Both the position numbers and the translations under genes were made by a program. This document shows positions 15,743 through 24,747 of a stretch of DNA of 64,000 nt, in pieces. The stretch is from the NCBI GenBank assembly GCA_963714055.1, contig OY970227.1, positions 1,240,001 to 1,304,000 on the forward strand, read 5' to 3'. Numbering within the stretch: position 1 is the first letter of the stretch; each line of letters starts with the position of its first letter. The notes below the pieces were generated by a model. The model did no database searches. It was not told the DNA's origin and was given only the letters and a program-made list of their open reading frames with translations. The DNA is from JACDBE01 sp963714055 (GTDB taxonomy: Bacteria > Actinomycetota > Acidimicrobiia > Spongiisociales > UBA5794).

Positions 15743-16382
15743 TCACTCGACGACCGGGGCTGCCCGTCCTTTCAGGTGGTACGTCAGGATCTGCAGCTCG
15801 GTGGACAGGTCGACGCGTCGCACGTCGACGCCGTCGGGTACCTCGATGACCGCCGGAGCGAAATTGAGGATCGACCGGACCCCGGCGGCGGTGAGCCGGG
15901 TGGCCACGTCCTGCGCAGCCCAGCGCCGGAGTGGCGATGATGCCGATGGCGACATCGCGTTCGGCCACGATCCGCGCAAGGTCGTCCATCGGCTCGACCC
16001 TGATCCCGGCGACCACCTGACCCGCCTTGGCCGGGTCGGCGTCGAGCACCGCCACCACCTCGAAGCCCCACGAGGCGAAGCCGCCGTAGTTGCCGAGGGC
16101 GTTGCCCAGGTTGCCGCCGCCGACGATGGCGACGGCGTAGTGCCTGGTCAGCCCGAGCGCCCGCCGCAGGTGGTCGACCAGCACCGACACCTCGTACCCG
16201 ATCCCCCGGGTACCGCTGACCCCCAGGTACGACAGGTCCTTCCGCACCTGGGCCGAGTTCACCCCGGCGAGGGCGGCGAGCTGCTCGGACGAGCAGGTCC
16301 GTTGGTCCGGGGAAAGGCCCCCCAGCGAGCGCAGGTAGACGGGGAGCCGGGAAACGGTCGCTCCGGGCACCACGGCTCTCAT
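15743..16382 (-). pseudogene. rex: Rex redox-sensing repressor, broken by one frameshift
   Basis: Rex senses the NADH/NAD ratio and represses respiratory and fermentation genes. The N-terminal winged-helix domain (residues 1-75; SSEQLAALAGVNSAQVRKDLSYLG) and the Rossmann motif (AIVGGGNLGNALGNYGGF) are intact. The frame shifts near 15920: IGIIATPAL is followed in the wrong frame by Arg-rich sequence, whereas AAQDVATRLTAAGVRSILNFAPAVIEVP continues in another frame to the stop at 15743. One inserted base accounts for it. It is convergent with the respiratory operon, which makes that operon a natural target, although no clear Rex operator was found. Confidence 0.85.
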
Positions 16383-16456
16383 CGCCGGTGAGGATAGGAG
16401 CTGTGTCGCGCCCGAGCCGACCGGCGTCCGTTCGGCCGGCGCCGGCCGGCCTACGG

Positions 16457-16575
16457 CGCACGATGGGGTAGGGGCCCCATCTGTGCGAGGAGGCGAGCCC
16501 TGCTCGCCGGGGATTTCCAGCGCACGATGGGGTAGGGGCCCCATCTGTGCGAGGAGGCGAGCTCTGCTCGCCGGG
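16457..16575. repeat. Tandem dimer of a 64-bp palindromic repeat (copy of the family at 45.9 kb)
   Basis: Two units at 16457-16511 and 16521-16575, start-to-start 64 bp. Each unit has a first hairpin, CGCAC-GATGGGG...CCCCATC-T-GTGCG, and a second, GGCGAG...CTCGCC. They fill the gap between rex and the glutaredoxin-like gene. The same unit in the same 64-bp tandem spacing recurs at 45932-46050 with different but still pairing stem bases. Confidence 0.85.
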
Positions 16576-16585
16576 TATGACCAGC

Positions 16586-16855
16586 TCAGACCCCCAAGCG
16601 GACGCGTAGGAAGGCCGCCTGCACCGACAGGCCGGTCATGGCCCCCTCGGTCAGCACCTTGCCGCCGACGGCGAGGAGCACCGGGACCCGCTGCCCGTAC
16701 TCATCCGCCATGGTCGGGTCCGACCGGACATCGACGACGTCGATGGAGATGTCGAATCGGGGTGCCAGCTTCAACACGAGCGCCTCGGCCCGTTCGCACA
16801 ATCCACACCCCGAGCTGGTGACGAGGACGGCATGTCGGCGATGGAAGCGGTCCAT
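16586..16855 (-). CDS. Glutaredoxin/thioredoxin-like small protein
   Basis: An 89-residue protein with a thioredoxin-fold beginning and a CxxC pair: HAVLVTSSGCGLCERAEALV (Cys17, Cys20), then RVPVLLAVGGKVLTEG with the cis-Pro strand. It fits the short glutaredoxin-like (DUF836) family, expected to act in cytoplasmic thiol-disulfide exchange. It is immediately preceded by the tiny divergent ORF at 16874 and is flanked downstream by the 64-bp repeat pair. Partners are unknown. Confidence 0.8.
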   Translation of the reverse strand: MDRFHRRHAVLVTSSGCGLCERAEALVLKLAPRFDISIDVVDVRSDPTMADEYGQRVPVLLAVGGKVLTEGAMTGLSVQAAFLRVRLGV

Positions 16856-16873
16856 GGCCTCTATGGTCGCACG

Positions 16874-16969
16874 ATGCGGCCCACCACTGCAGCCGTAACC
16901 ATCGGCCTGCTGCTGGTGATCCTGGTCGCGTTTCTCATCAAGGCCCAGACGTCGGGCTTCACGCCCTAA
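16874..16969 (+). CDS. Possible 31-residue single-pass membrane peptide
   Basis: ATG to TAA frame of 32 codons: MRPTTAAVTIGLLLVILVAF, then a short tail with one Lys and TSGFTP. It consists of one hydrophobic helix and little else. It starts 18 bp from the divergent glutaredoxin-like gene and ends overlapping the convergent SAM-hydrolase stop by 4 nt, so it fills the only gap between two genes. No Shine-Dalgarno was assigned; it could be chance. Confidence 0.4.
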   Translation: MRPTTAAVTIGLLLVILVAFLIKAQTSGFTP

Positions 16970-17811
16970 GTGGAGCTGGGTCGCACGACGAGGCGGTTGC
17001 CGCCGGAGGGGCGACGGAAGGTGACCGCCACGTGGATGCCCAGCCCGGTCCGCTCATCGGCCCTGCCGCCGCCCACCGCCAACGCCACCTGGCCGGAGGA
17101 GTCGACGTGGACCAGCAACACGCCGGGGTCGACGTCTCCGTAGGCGACCGCCCACGGTGCCCGGTGCTCGGTGGCCCCGAAGAACACGGACACGTCGTCA
17201 CCCGGGGAGAGCCCGATGGTGGCGAGATCGTCGGGCCCGACGTTCGTCGAGACGTTGCCGTAGTGGTCGACCCACAACACCTCGCCGACCACCGCGCCGT
17301 CGCGGTGCTCGGCCAGCGGCACCATCAGGGGGACGAAGGAGCCGTCGGCGACGGGTGGCCCCAGGTCGTCGATGCCGGCCTCGCCCGAGGCCAGCACCGC
17401 CGCCGCCGGGGCGAACAGGTCGCGTCCGTCGAAGGTGGCGCCCGCCGAGGGGATGCGCAGCTCCGGGTTGTCGATGGCGACGATGCGGTCGGCGCCACCG
17501 ACCATCGCCACCGCCGGTGCCAGCAGCCCGTTGTCGGGGCCGACGAAGTGACCCCACTCGGTGCGGGCGGCGATGGCCCTCCGCCCCGTCCCCACGGCAG
17601 GGTCCACCACGGCCAGGACCACGCCTTCGGGCAGGTACTGGATGGCTCGCAACAGGGCCAGGGCGGCGGGTCGCACCTCGCCCCTCGGGAAGTCGTGGCC
17701 GAGGTCGATCACCGGCACCTCGGGGGCGATGCGGGCGATGACCCCGTGGACGACGCCGACGAACTCGTCGACACGCCCGAAGTCAGACAGGAACGAGATG
17801 GGGACGACCAC
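16966..17811 (-). CDS. S-adenosyl-L-methionine hydrolase (DUF62/SAM hydroxide adenosyltransferase) family protein
   Basis: A 281-residue protein. The N-terminus VVPISFLSDFGRVDEFVGVVHG carries the family Asp, followed by VVDPAVGTGRRAIA and HFVGPDNGLLAPAV, the substrate-binding blocks, and WVDHYGNVSTNV in the C-terminal barrel. Most family members hydrolyse SAM to adenosine and methionine; a minority are halogenases. Nothing in the blocks seen points to halogenase activity. Full length, intact. Confidence 0.85.
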   Translation of the reverse strand: MVVPISFLSDFGRVDEFVGVVHGVIARIAPEVPVIDLGHDFPRGEVRPAALALLRAIQYLPEGVVLAVVDPAVGTGRRAIAARTEWGHFVGPDNGLLAPAVAMVGGADRIVAIDNPELRIPSAGATFDGRDLFAPAAAVLASGEAGIDDLGPPVADGSFVPLMVPLAEHRDGAVVGEVLWVDHYGNVSTNVGPDDLATIGLSPGDDVSVFFGATEHRAPWAVAYGDVDPGVLLVHVDSSGQVALAVGGGRADERTGLGIHVAVTFRRPSGGNRLVVRPSST

Positions 17812-17927
17812 TCGACCAAGGCTACCTGGCGCCCCGGAACGGACCTCCTGGTACCGTGCCCGCCCACCGTGGCCACCCCTCCTGCGATGATGCCGGCGAC
17901 GCCTTCCGCGCCCTCCCGGGCCAACCC

Positions 17928-18805
17928 ATGAGCGGGCTCCCGGGAGATGCCCGGTTCCTCATGGGGGTCGGCGCCGAGAAGGCGGGGACGAGCTGGCTCC
18001 ACCGGCGCCTCGTCCAGCATCCCGACGTGTGGACCCCGCCCCACAAGGAGATCCATTACTTCGACCAGCTGTACACGGACATCGGAACCGGCTTCCGCCC
18101 GCGGCAAGTACGCCACGCTGCGCAAGGTGGTGAACGCGACGGACTGGGACGCCCTGGCCGACCCGGAAACGCTCGCCAGGCTGCGGTGGCTCGCGCTCCA
18201 AGGGCTGGTCACGGAGATCGACGACGAGTGGTATCTGTCGCTCTTCGCCGGCGCCGGCCGGGAGTACGCGGTGGTCGGCGAGATCACGCCGGGGTACAGC
18301 GCCATCGGGATCGAGGGGTTCCGGCACATGGCGAGGTTGCTCCCCGACGCCAGGATCGTGTTCCTGATGCGCGACCCGGTCGACCGGCTCTGGTCTGCAA
18401 CGCGCTACTACGCCGCCACACGTCCCGAGGCGGGCGTGATGGACTCGCCCGACTCGATGGTGGCCTTCGCCAGGCGCCGCAACAACGTGGCCAGGTCGAG
18501 CTACCAACTGACCATCGACCACATCGCCGCCACCTTTCCCGACGACCATGTCCTCTACGCCTTCTACGAGGACATCTTCGACTCGGAGGTCGAGCAGCTC
18601 GAGCTTCCTCCGCCGGGTGTGCGCCCTGCTCGACATCGACTACGACCGAGGCAGGTTCACGGACCTGGCGAAGGTGATCAACGCCTCGCCGGCGCGGCCG
18701 ATGCCGCCCGAGTTCGCCGCTGCCCTCGGCACCGACATGGCACCCGTTGTCGCCGGGGTCGAGCAGCGGCTGGGGCGGGTCCCGGTCGGTTGGCGCACCC
18801 GCTGA
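17928..18805 (+). pseudogene. Sulfotransferase family protein with two frameshifts
   Basis: PAPS-dependent sulfotransferase-like protein. It begins FLMGVGAEKAGTSWLHRRLV (5'-phosphosulfate loop; residues about 10-30), then continues in a second frame after about 18108 (GKYATLRKVVNATDW), with EITPGYSAIG and VFLMRDPVDRLWSATRYY (3'-phosphate binding), and in a third frame after about 18603 (SFLRRVCALLDIDYDRGRF) to the stop at 18805. Both breaks are explained by one missing base each. The rebuilt protein is about 290 residues, normal for the family. The start is taken at MSGLPGD; an earlier in-frame ATG at 17856 is possible. It is convergent with treS, 10 bp apart. Confidence 0.75.
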
Positions 18806-18815
18806 CAGACGTCTG

Positions 18816-20402
18816 TCACCCCTCCAACCAGGCGAAGCCGTACGGGCCGAGGGTCACGGTGCCCCCGTCGGTGCCCGGACCGTGGACGGGGCGCAGATCC
18901 GCGCTGAGACCGTCCACCGTCGCCGTGACCGGGTCGGCCGGACAGGTTGGCCACCACCTCGACGGTGCGATGCCCGTCGCTCGCGCGTGTAGGCGAACAC
19001 CGCGGACGACGACGCCGTCCGCGGCCGGAAGTCCCCGGTGCCGAGAACGGGGACGGCTCGCCGCACCGTCGAGCAGCCGGCGGAGCCAGTGGAGGAGCGA
19101 CTCATCGTCCGCCTGTTGATCTGCCACGTTGACGGACTCGGGCCGGTACCCGTCGGCGGTGACCACCGGGAGGTAGAGCTCGCCTGCGGAGCTGAACCCG
19201 GCGTTGGCGGACCCGTCCCACTGCATCGGGGTCCGCACCCCGTCGCGGTCGTCGAGGAGGTACTCGTCCCCCATCCCGATCTCGTCGCCGTAGTAGAGGA
19301 TCGGGCTGCCCGGCAGCGACAGCAGCAGCCCGTGCATCAGCTCGATCTTGCGCCGGTCCCCGTCGAGCAGCGGGGCGAGGCGGCGGCGTATGCCCAGGTT
19401 CTTGCGCATCGCCGGGTCGGGGGCGTAGGTGGCGTACATGAACGCCCTTTCCTCTTCGCTGACCATCTCCAGCGTGAGCTCGTCGTGGTTGCGGAGGAAG
19501 ATCCCCCACTGGCACGAGTCGGGGATGGGCGGGGTGGCGGCGAGGATGTCGACGACGGGGGTGGCGTCCCCGGTGGCGATCGCCATGTAGAGGCGGGGCA
19601 TCACGGGGAAGTGGAACGCCATGTGGCACTCGTCGCCGTCGCCGAAGTACTCCACGACGTCGTCGGGCCACTGGTTGGCCTCGGCGAGGAGGATGGCGTC
19701 GGGGAACTCGGCGGCGACCGCCTCCCGGAGCTCCTTCAAGTACGCGTGGGTCTCGGGCAGGTTCTCCCCGTCGGTGCCGTCCCGTTCGTACAGGTACGGG
19801 ACGGCATCCAGCCGGAGTCCGTCGAACCCGGCTCGCAACCAGTACGACACCATGTCCTTCATCGCCTGGCGCACGCCGGGATGGTCGAAGTTGAGGTCCG
19901 GCTGGTGCCAGAAGAACCGGTGCCAGTAGTACTGCCCGGCGACGTCGTCCCACGACCAGTTGGAGTCGTGGGTGTCGATGAAGATCACCCGGGCCTCGGG
20001 CCACCGACCGGGATCGTCGGACCACACGTACCAGTCGCGCTTCTCCGACCCGGGCCGGCGGGCCTCCTGGAACCACGGATGCTGATCCGAGGTGTGGTTG
20101 ACGATGGTGTCGGCGATCACCCGCATCCCCCGGTCGTGGGCGGCGGTGATCAGCCGCGCGACGTCTTCGACGGTGCCGTAGCGGGGCAGCACCTTCTCGA
20201 AGTCGGAGACGTCGTAGCCGCCGTCCTTGAGCGGGGACTCGTAGAAGGGGAGCAGCCACAGGCAGTCGACCCCCAGCCACTCCAGGTAGTCGAGCTTCTG
20301 GCGCATCCCCTCGAAGTCGCCGACCCCGTCGCCGTTCGAGTCGAAGAAGGCGTACACCGGCACCTCGTAGAAGACGGCGTTCCGGAACCACGAGGCGGAC
20401 AC
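18816..20402 (-). pseudogene. treS: Trehalose synthase (maltose alpha-D-glucosyltransferase), C-terminus frame-broken
   Basis: GH13 enzyme interconverting maltose and trehalose in the cytoplasm. A GTG start gives VSASWFRNAVFYEVPVYAFF, the usual TreS opening. The catalytic residues lie in GFDGLRLDAVPYLY (nucleophile Asp), AILLAEANQWPDDV (acid Glu) and FLRNHDELTLE (Asp); HTSDQHPWFQ is also present. The first 450 residues are intact. In the C-terminal domain the frame breaks three times (near 19080, 18985 and 18940): AVPVLGTGDFRPR, DGHRTVEVVANLSGR and PVTATVDGLS lie in different frames before the final GPYGFAWLEG. The catalytic domain would still be made, but the true C-terminus is probably intact in the organism. 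Confidence 0.85.
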
Positions 20403-20500
20403 GCCGGCGAGTGTAAATGGCGACCCGCCGCATTCGTTCGAGCTCGGACTTTCTTGGTCCTGGCCCCCGAATTCGTCACACCTACGGTGCATGATGGGCG

Positions 20501-21740
20501 ATGGTGATGGACAACGACACTCTGCGCTCCACGACATCGACGCTGCCGACGGATCTGGAGGCGATGGCGCCGGGGCCGCAGCTCGCCGTCCTGCTGGCCG
20601 AGGTCGATCGGTCCCGGTTGTCGGATCACGACGTGGTGCGCCTGATGGTGGCCCGGGACCGGGTGGTATCGCATCTGCAGGCGGAACGGGCAGCCGACAT
20701 CTGTGAGGTGACGCGACGGTGCGGCGACGACGACCTCACCGGGGAGTTCGCCGCCCTGGAGGTGGGGGCGGCGTTGCGGTTGACCCGGACCGCTGCTCAA
20801 CATGAGGTCGCCTTCGCTCGACGACGTGACCGAGCGGCTCCCTCAGGTCGGTGACCTGTTGGGGTCGGGCAGGGTCGATGTGCGCCGGGCCCGGGTGCTG
20901 GCGGACGGCACCGCCCACCTCGACCAACGAGGCGGCGCGCCGGGTGGTGGCCGATGTAGCCGACCGTGCCGGTGACCTCACCACCGGTCAGCTGCGGGCG
21001 CTGCTGCGCAAGCTGTGCCTGGTGGCCGACCCCGAGGACACCAAGCGGCGGCTCGAACACGCCGTCGAGGACCGCAGGGTCGTGGTGGAGGCCAACCCGG
21101 CGGGTTCCGCCAACCTGTTGCTGTTGGACCTCCCCCCGGATGTGGCGGCGGCGGCCCGGGAACGCATCGACCACCTCGCCCGGATGCTCCCGCGGTGACG
21201 GGCGCACCATGGATCAGCGTCGCGCCGACGTCGCCGTCGATCTGCTCACCGGGCACAGCAAGCCGCTGGGTCGGGGGATGGTGGACCTCACCGTCGACCT
21301 GCGCACCCTCCTCGGGTTGGCCGAGCACCCCGGTGAGCTGGGTGGGTGGGGACCGGTGATCGCCGACATCGCCCGCCAAGTCACCGACCGGCAAACCGAC
21401 GGGCGGTGGCAGGCCACCGTCATCGACGACAACGGCGACCCCCTGGCGGTGGCCGTCAGACGGCGCCCCACCACCTCCCAGGCCCGCCAAGTCAGGGCAC
21501 GGAACCGCACCTGCGTGTTCCCCGGATGCCGGATGCCCGCCCGATCCTCCGACCTCGACCACACCCGACGCCACATCGACGGCGGACCCACCCTCGAATG
21601 GAACCTGGCACCACTGTGCGAATTCCACCACCGGGCCAAAGACGAAGGCGGCTGGCAACTACCGGCGCCGACCCAACGGCGACCACCTCTGGACCAGCCC
21701 CCACGGCCACACCTACATCACCAGCGGACGCTCGCCATAA
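20501..21740 (+). pseudogene. DUF222/HNH endonuclease (13E12-repeat family) with about four frameshifts
   Basis: The actinobacterial DUF222-HNH family is often multicopy. Successive frames give the N-terminus (MDNDTLRSTTST... to AAQHEVAFA), SLDDVTERLPQVGDLLGSGR after about 20818, NEAARRVVADVADRAG after about 20928, DGRTMDQRRADVAVDLLTG after about 21195, and, after about 21668, a tail ending in GHTYITSGRSP at TAA 21738-21740. The HNH region is present: CVFPGCRMPARSSDLDHTRR, then NLAPLCEFHHRAKDEGGW. No mobility signature flanks it. With so many breaks it may be a genuine decaying gene, but neighbouring housekeeping genes show the same kind of indel. Confidence 0.8.
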
Positions 21741-21852
21741 CGGGAGAAGATGGGGTGAATGCCCGATGCGGCGCTGCGTCGGGCTGCGCACACTGACGGC
21801 GATGACTCGATCGGGTGAACGGATCCCGGAGATGCTGGAAAGGGTGAGGACG

Positions 21853-22683
21853 ATGACCGTGACGAGCGCCCATGAGGTGGGGAGTCGCTTCGACACTCGG
21901 TCGGCGGACGGCACCCCGATCGCCGTGTGGGTGGAGGGGACCGGGCCGGCGCTGGTGCTGGTCCACGGCTCGCTGCAGGATCACACCGCCTCCGGGGCGC
22001 TGGTGGATGCCCTCAGCTGCTCGACAACGACGTTCTCCATGGACCGCCGCGGCCTCGGTGCCAGCGGCGACTCGCCGGGCTACTCGATCGAGCGGGAGTT
22101 CGAGGATGTGGCCGCGGTGGTCGACGCCGCCGCCGACCGCGCCGGCGGTCCTGTGGGCCTCTGGGGCCACTCGTGGGGCGCCGGCTGTGCCATGGGCGGT
22201 GCCGCTCTCACCGGGAACGTTCATCACCTCGTGCTCTACGAGCCCGCTCTCGGGCTCGTCTATCCCCCCGGGGCGATCGACTCGATCGAGACGAAGGTCG
22301 AGGCCGGCGACCTGGAAGGCGCCCTCCTGGACGTACTGGTGGGGATCGCAGGCATGACCGACGACGAAGTCGCCCAGATGCGTGCCAACCCGTACTTCTC
22401 GTGGGAAGCCCGGCTGGCCACGGTCCCGACCCTGCTCAGGGAGTGCCGGGCCGAGGAGGACTGGGTCTATCGACCGGGCCGGTTCGACCGGGTGGCCGCC
22501 CAGACCCTCTTCCTGGCAGGCTCAGAGAGCCCGCCGGCGGTGGGCGAGGCGACCCGGCAGGCGGCTGCCGCCATCGCCGGGTGCCGCATCCATGTGCTCG
22601 AGGGCCACGGGCACTTCGCCCATCGGGCCGACCCGGCCATGGTGGCCGGCGTCATCCGGCGGTTCGTGTGGGAAACGCGGTAG
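21853..22683 (+). CDS. Alpha/beta hydrolase
   Basis: A 276-residue alpha/beta-hydrolase-fold protein. The oxyanion motif GPALVLVHGSLQDH is near residue 35; the nucleophile elbow is GLWGHSWGAG (Ser in GHSWG) near residue 100; and the catalytic His is in LEGHGHFAHR near residue 255. The start is taken at the ATG preceded by a purine-rich AAGGGTGAGGA; in-frame ATGs at 21832 and 21802 are alternatives. The substrate is unknown. It is convergent with the homogentisate operon, 6 bp from the HMG-CoA lyase stop, and separated from the DUF222 remnant by about 110 bp. Confidence 0.85.
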   Translation: MTVTSAHEVGSRFDTRSADGTPIAVWVEGTGPALVLVHGSLQDHTASGALVDALSCSTTTFSMDRRGLGASGDSPGYSIEREFEDVAAVVDAAADRAGGPVGLWGHSWGAGCAMGGAALTGNVHHLVLYEPALGLVYPPGAIDSIETKVEAGDLEGALLDVLVGIAGMTDDEVAQMRANPYFSWEARLATVPTLLRECRAEEDWVYRPGRFDRVAAQTLFLAGSESPPAVGEATRQAAAAIAGCRIHVLEGHGHFAHRADPAMVAGVIRRFVWETR

Positions 22684-22689
22684 CGGAGG

Positions 22690-23613
22690 TCAGCGAGGGA
22701 AGCCGCCGGCGCGACCGAGGGCTGCGGGGAGGTCCCGGCCCAGCTGCTTCCCCAACCAGCGACCGGTGGCGATCGTCGCCTCGAGATCGATCCCGGTGGA
22801 GACGCCCATGCGGTCGAGGGCGTACAGCACGTCCTCGGTGGCGACGTTGCCGGTGGCGTCGGGGGCGAACGGGCAACCCCCGGCGCCGCCCACCGAGGCG
22901 TCGACGATGGTGACTCCGGCGGTGAGGGCGGCGTACACGTTGGCCACACCGGTGTTTCGGGTGTCGTGGAAGTGCATGCGCAGGTCGGCCTCGCCGATGA
23001 CCGCCACCACCGCCTCCACCACGGCGAGCACCTGGGCGGGCACCGCCACCCCGATGGTGTCGCCCAGGGCGATCTCACCGGCACCGGCCGCCGCCGCCCG
23101 ACCCGCCAGGTCGGACACCTGCTCCACCGGGACCTCACCCTCGAACGGGCACCCGAAGGCCACCGAGATGGTGACGGTGGTGGACCGCCCTGCGTCTGCC
23201 GCCTCCGGCAGCATCGCCTCGATCTCGGCCATGGTGCCGGCCACGGTGGATCCCTGGTTGGCGGTGGTGAAGCCGTCGGTGGCCCCGACCACGAGATTGA
23301 CCTCGTCGACCGCGGTCGCCAGCGCCCGGTCGAGCCCGCGACGGTTGAGGACCAACCCGATGTAGGACACACCGTCCGGGCTGTCGCCGAGCGCCGCCAT
23401 CACCGCTTCTGCATCCGCCATCTGCGGGACGAGGCGCGGGTTCACGAACGAAACGGTCTCGATGCGGCGCACCCCGGCGTCGGTCGAGCGGCGGATCAGC
23501 TCCACCTTCGCCTGGGTCGACAGCACCGCCGACTCGTTCTGCAGGCCGTCACGCGCCCCGACCTCGACCAGGGTCGCCTCCCCCGGCAGGCCTGGGTACC
23601 GAGCGTCGATCAG
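22690..23613 (-). CDS. mvaB: Hydroxymethylglutaryl-CoA lyase (non-canonical or damaged start)
   Basis: Cleaves HMG-CoA to acetyl-CoA and acetoacetate, the last step of leucine catabolism. The conserved N-terminus TLVEVGARDGLQNE and VSFVNPRLVPQMADAEAV are present, as are RMHFHDTRNTG (metal His) and GGAGGCPFAPDATGNVATED (Cys loop). The final 300 residues are in one frame. No ATG, GTG or TTG exists in frame upstream of the conserved N-terminus; the only candidate near the usual position is a CTG at 23613 that overlaps the TGA of the HPPD gene. Either CTG is used through coupling, or a base is missing at the 5' end. It is the last gene of the homogentisate operon; both routes yield acetoacetate. 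Confidence 0.85.
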   Translation of the reverse strand: MIDARYPGLPGEATLVEVGARDGLQNESAVLSTQAKVELIRRSTDAGVRRIETVSFVNPRLVPQMADAEAVMAALGDSPDGVSYIGLVLNRRGLDRALATAVDEVNLVVGATDGFTTANQGSTVAGTMAEIEAMLPEAADAGRSTTVTISVAFGCPFEGEVPVEQVSDLAGRAAAAGAGEIALGDTIGVAVPAQVLAVVEAVVAVIGEADLRMHFHDTRNTGVANVYAALTAGVTIVDASVGGAGGCPFAPDATGNVATEDVLYALDRMGVSTGIDLEATIATGRWLGKQLGRDLPAALGRAGGFPR

Positions 23614-24716
23614 AGGTTGCCCCGCTCGTCCTGGTCGCGCTCGATGGCCTCGAACAGAGCCTTGAAGTTGCCCTCGCCGAAGCCGATGGCGCCCCGCCGC
23701 TCGATGAACTCGAAGAACACGGTGGGGCGGTCCTGCATCATCCTGGTGAAGATCTGCAGCAGGTGGCCGCCGTCGTCCTGATCGGCGAGGATGTTCAGCC
23801 GCTTCAGCTCGTCCAGGTCGGCGTCCAGGTCGGGGACCCGTTCGGCCACGTCGTCGTAGTACGTGTCGGGCACCGACATCAGCCCCAGGCCACGCTGCCG
23901 GGCGGCGGCCACCGTGGCCACCAGGTCGTCGGTGGCGATGGCGATGTGCTGCACGCCGGAGCCGTGGTAGTAGTCGAGGTACTCCTCGATCTGCGACTTG
24001 CGCCTCCCGGTCGCCGGCTCGTTGATCGGCAGACGGATGACCCCGGAGCCGTCCCACACCACCTTGGACATCAGGGCGCTGTACTCGGTCGAGATCGCCT
24101 GGTCGTCGAAGTGGCGGAGCAGGACGAACCCGAATACCCGCTCGTAGTACTCCACCCAGCGGTCCATCGCCCCCAGCTCGACGTTGGCGACGACGTGGTC
24201 GATGTGGTCGAGCCCGATCGGGGTGGCGATGCTGTCGTCGCGCAGCCGGAAGTCGGGCGGCGGCCACGTCATGTCGGGGTTCTCCACCAGGCTGTGGATG
24301 GTGTCGCCGTAGGCCTTGATGGCGGCCGTCTTCCACTTGCCGCGGTCGCCCTCGACCACGGTTGGCTCGAGCACCGACTCCGCACCCCGGGAGACGGCGA
24401 GGGCATGGGCCGTCTCGGCGTCGGGCACCTGGATGGCCACGTCCCGGACGCCGGGACCGTGGAGCCTGAGGTGTTCGGACAACGCGTCAGCGGGATCGAG
24501 TGCCCCGGTGAACACGAACCGGACGTCGTTCTGGCGCAACGCATACGACGCCCGGTGACGTACCCCGGTCTCCGGGCCGCGGTAGCCGACGATCTCGTAG
24601 CCGTGGATCGCCCGGTAGTAGTGGGCCGCCTCGTAGGCGTTCCCGACCCAGAACTCGATGTGATGGAACCCCTCGATGGGGAAGTCGTTCCTGTGGGCCT
24701 CGATGGCGTCGCTCAT
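23610..24716 (-). CDS. hpd: 4-Hydroxyphenylpyruvate dioxygenase
   Basis: Converts 4-hydroxyphenylpyruvate to homogentisate, the second step of tyrosine catabolism; cytoplasmic Fe(II) enzyme of the VOC superfamily. 368 residues from an ATG preceded by AAGGAG at good spacing. The iron ligands are visible: His174 in LDHIDHVV, His257 in SGVQHIAIAT and Glu336 in PTVFFEFIERRG, the last followed by the conserved GFGEGNFKALFEAIE tail that closes the active site. It lies between fahA and the HMG-CoA lyase in the operon. Confidence 0.95.
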   Translation of the reverse strand: MSDAIEAHRNDFPIEGFHHIEFWVGNAYEAAHYYRAIHGYEIVGYRGPETGVRHRASYALRQNDVRFVFTGALDPADALSEHLRLHGPGVRDVAIQVPDAETAHALAVSRGAESVLEPTVVEGDRGKWKTAAIKAYGDTIHSLVENPDMTWPPPDFRLRDDSIATPIGLDHIDHVVANVELGAMDRWVEYYERVFGFVLLRHFDDQAISTEYSALMSKVVWDGSGVIRLPINEPATGRRKSQIEEYLDYYHGSGVQHIAIATDDLVATVAAARQRGLGLMSVPDTYYDDVAERVPDLDADLDELKRLNILADQDDGGHLLQIFTRMMQDRPTVFFEFIERRGAIGFGEGNFKALFEAIERDQDERGNL

Positions 24717-24747
24717 CCTCGCTCCTTGTTGCCTGGCGGCCGGTTGC

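Noticed and set aside
16966..17811. Fluorinase or chlorinase
   Set aside because: The family match is to general SAM hydrolases; no halogenase-specific feature could be identified.
19038..20507. Plus-strand frame of 489 codons over treS
   Set aside because: Composition is the mirror of the GH13 coding strand; no motif or ribosome-binding site.
20501..21740. Mobile intron or homing endonuclease from the HNH motif
   Set aside because: DUF222-HNH architecture is a common actinobacterial gene family; no intron or insertion boundary is visible.
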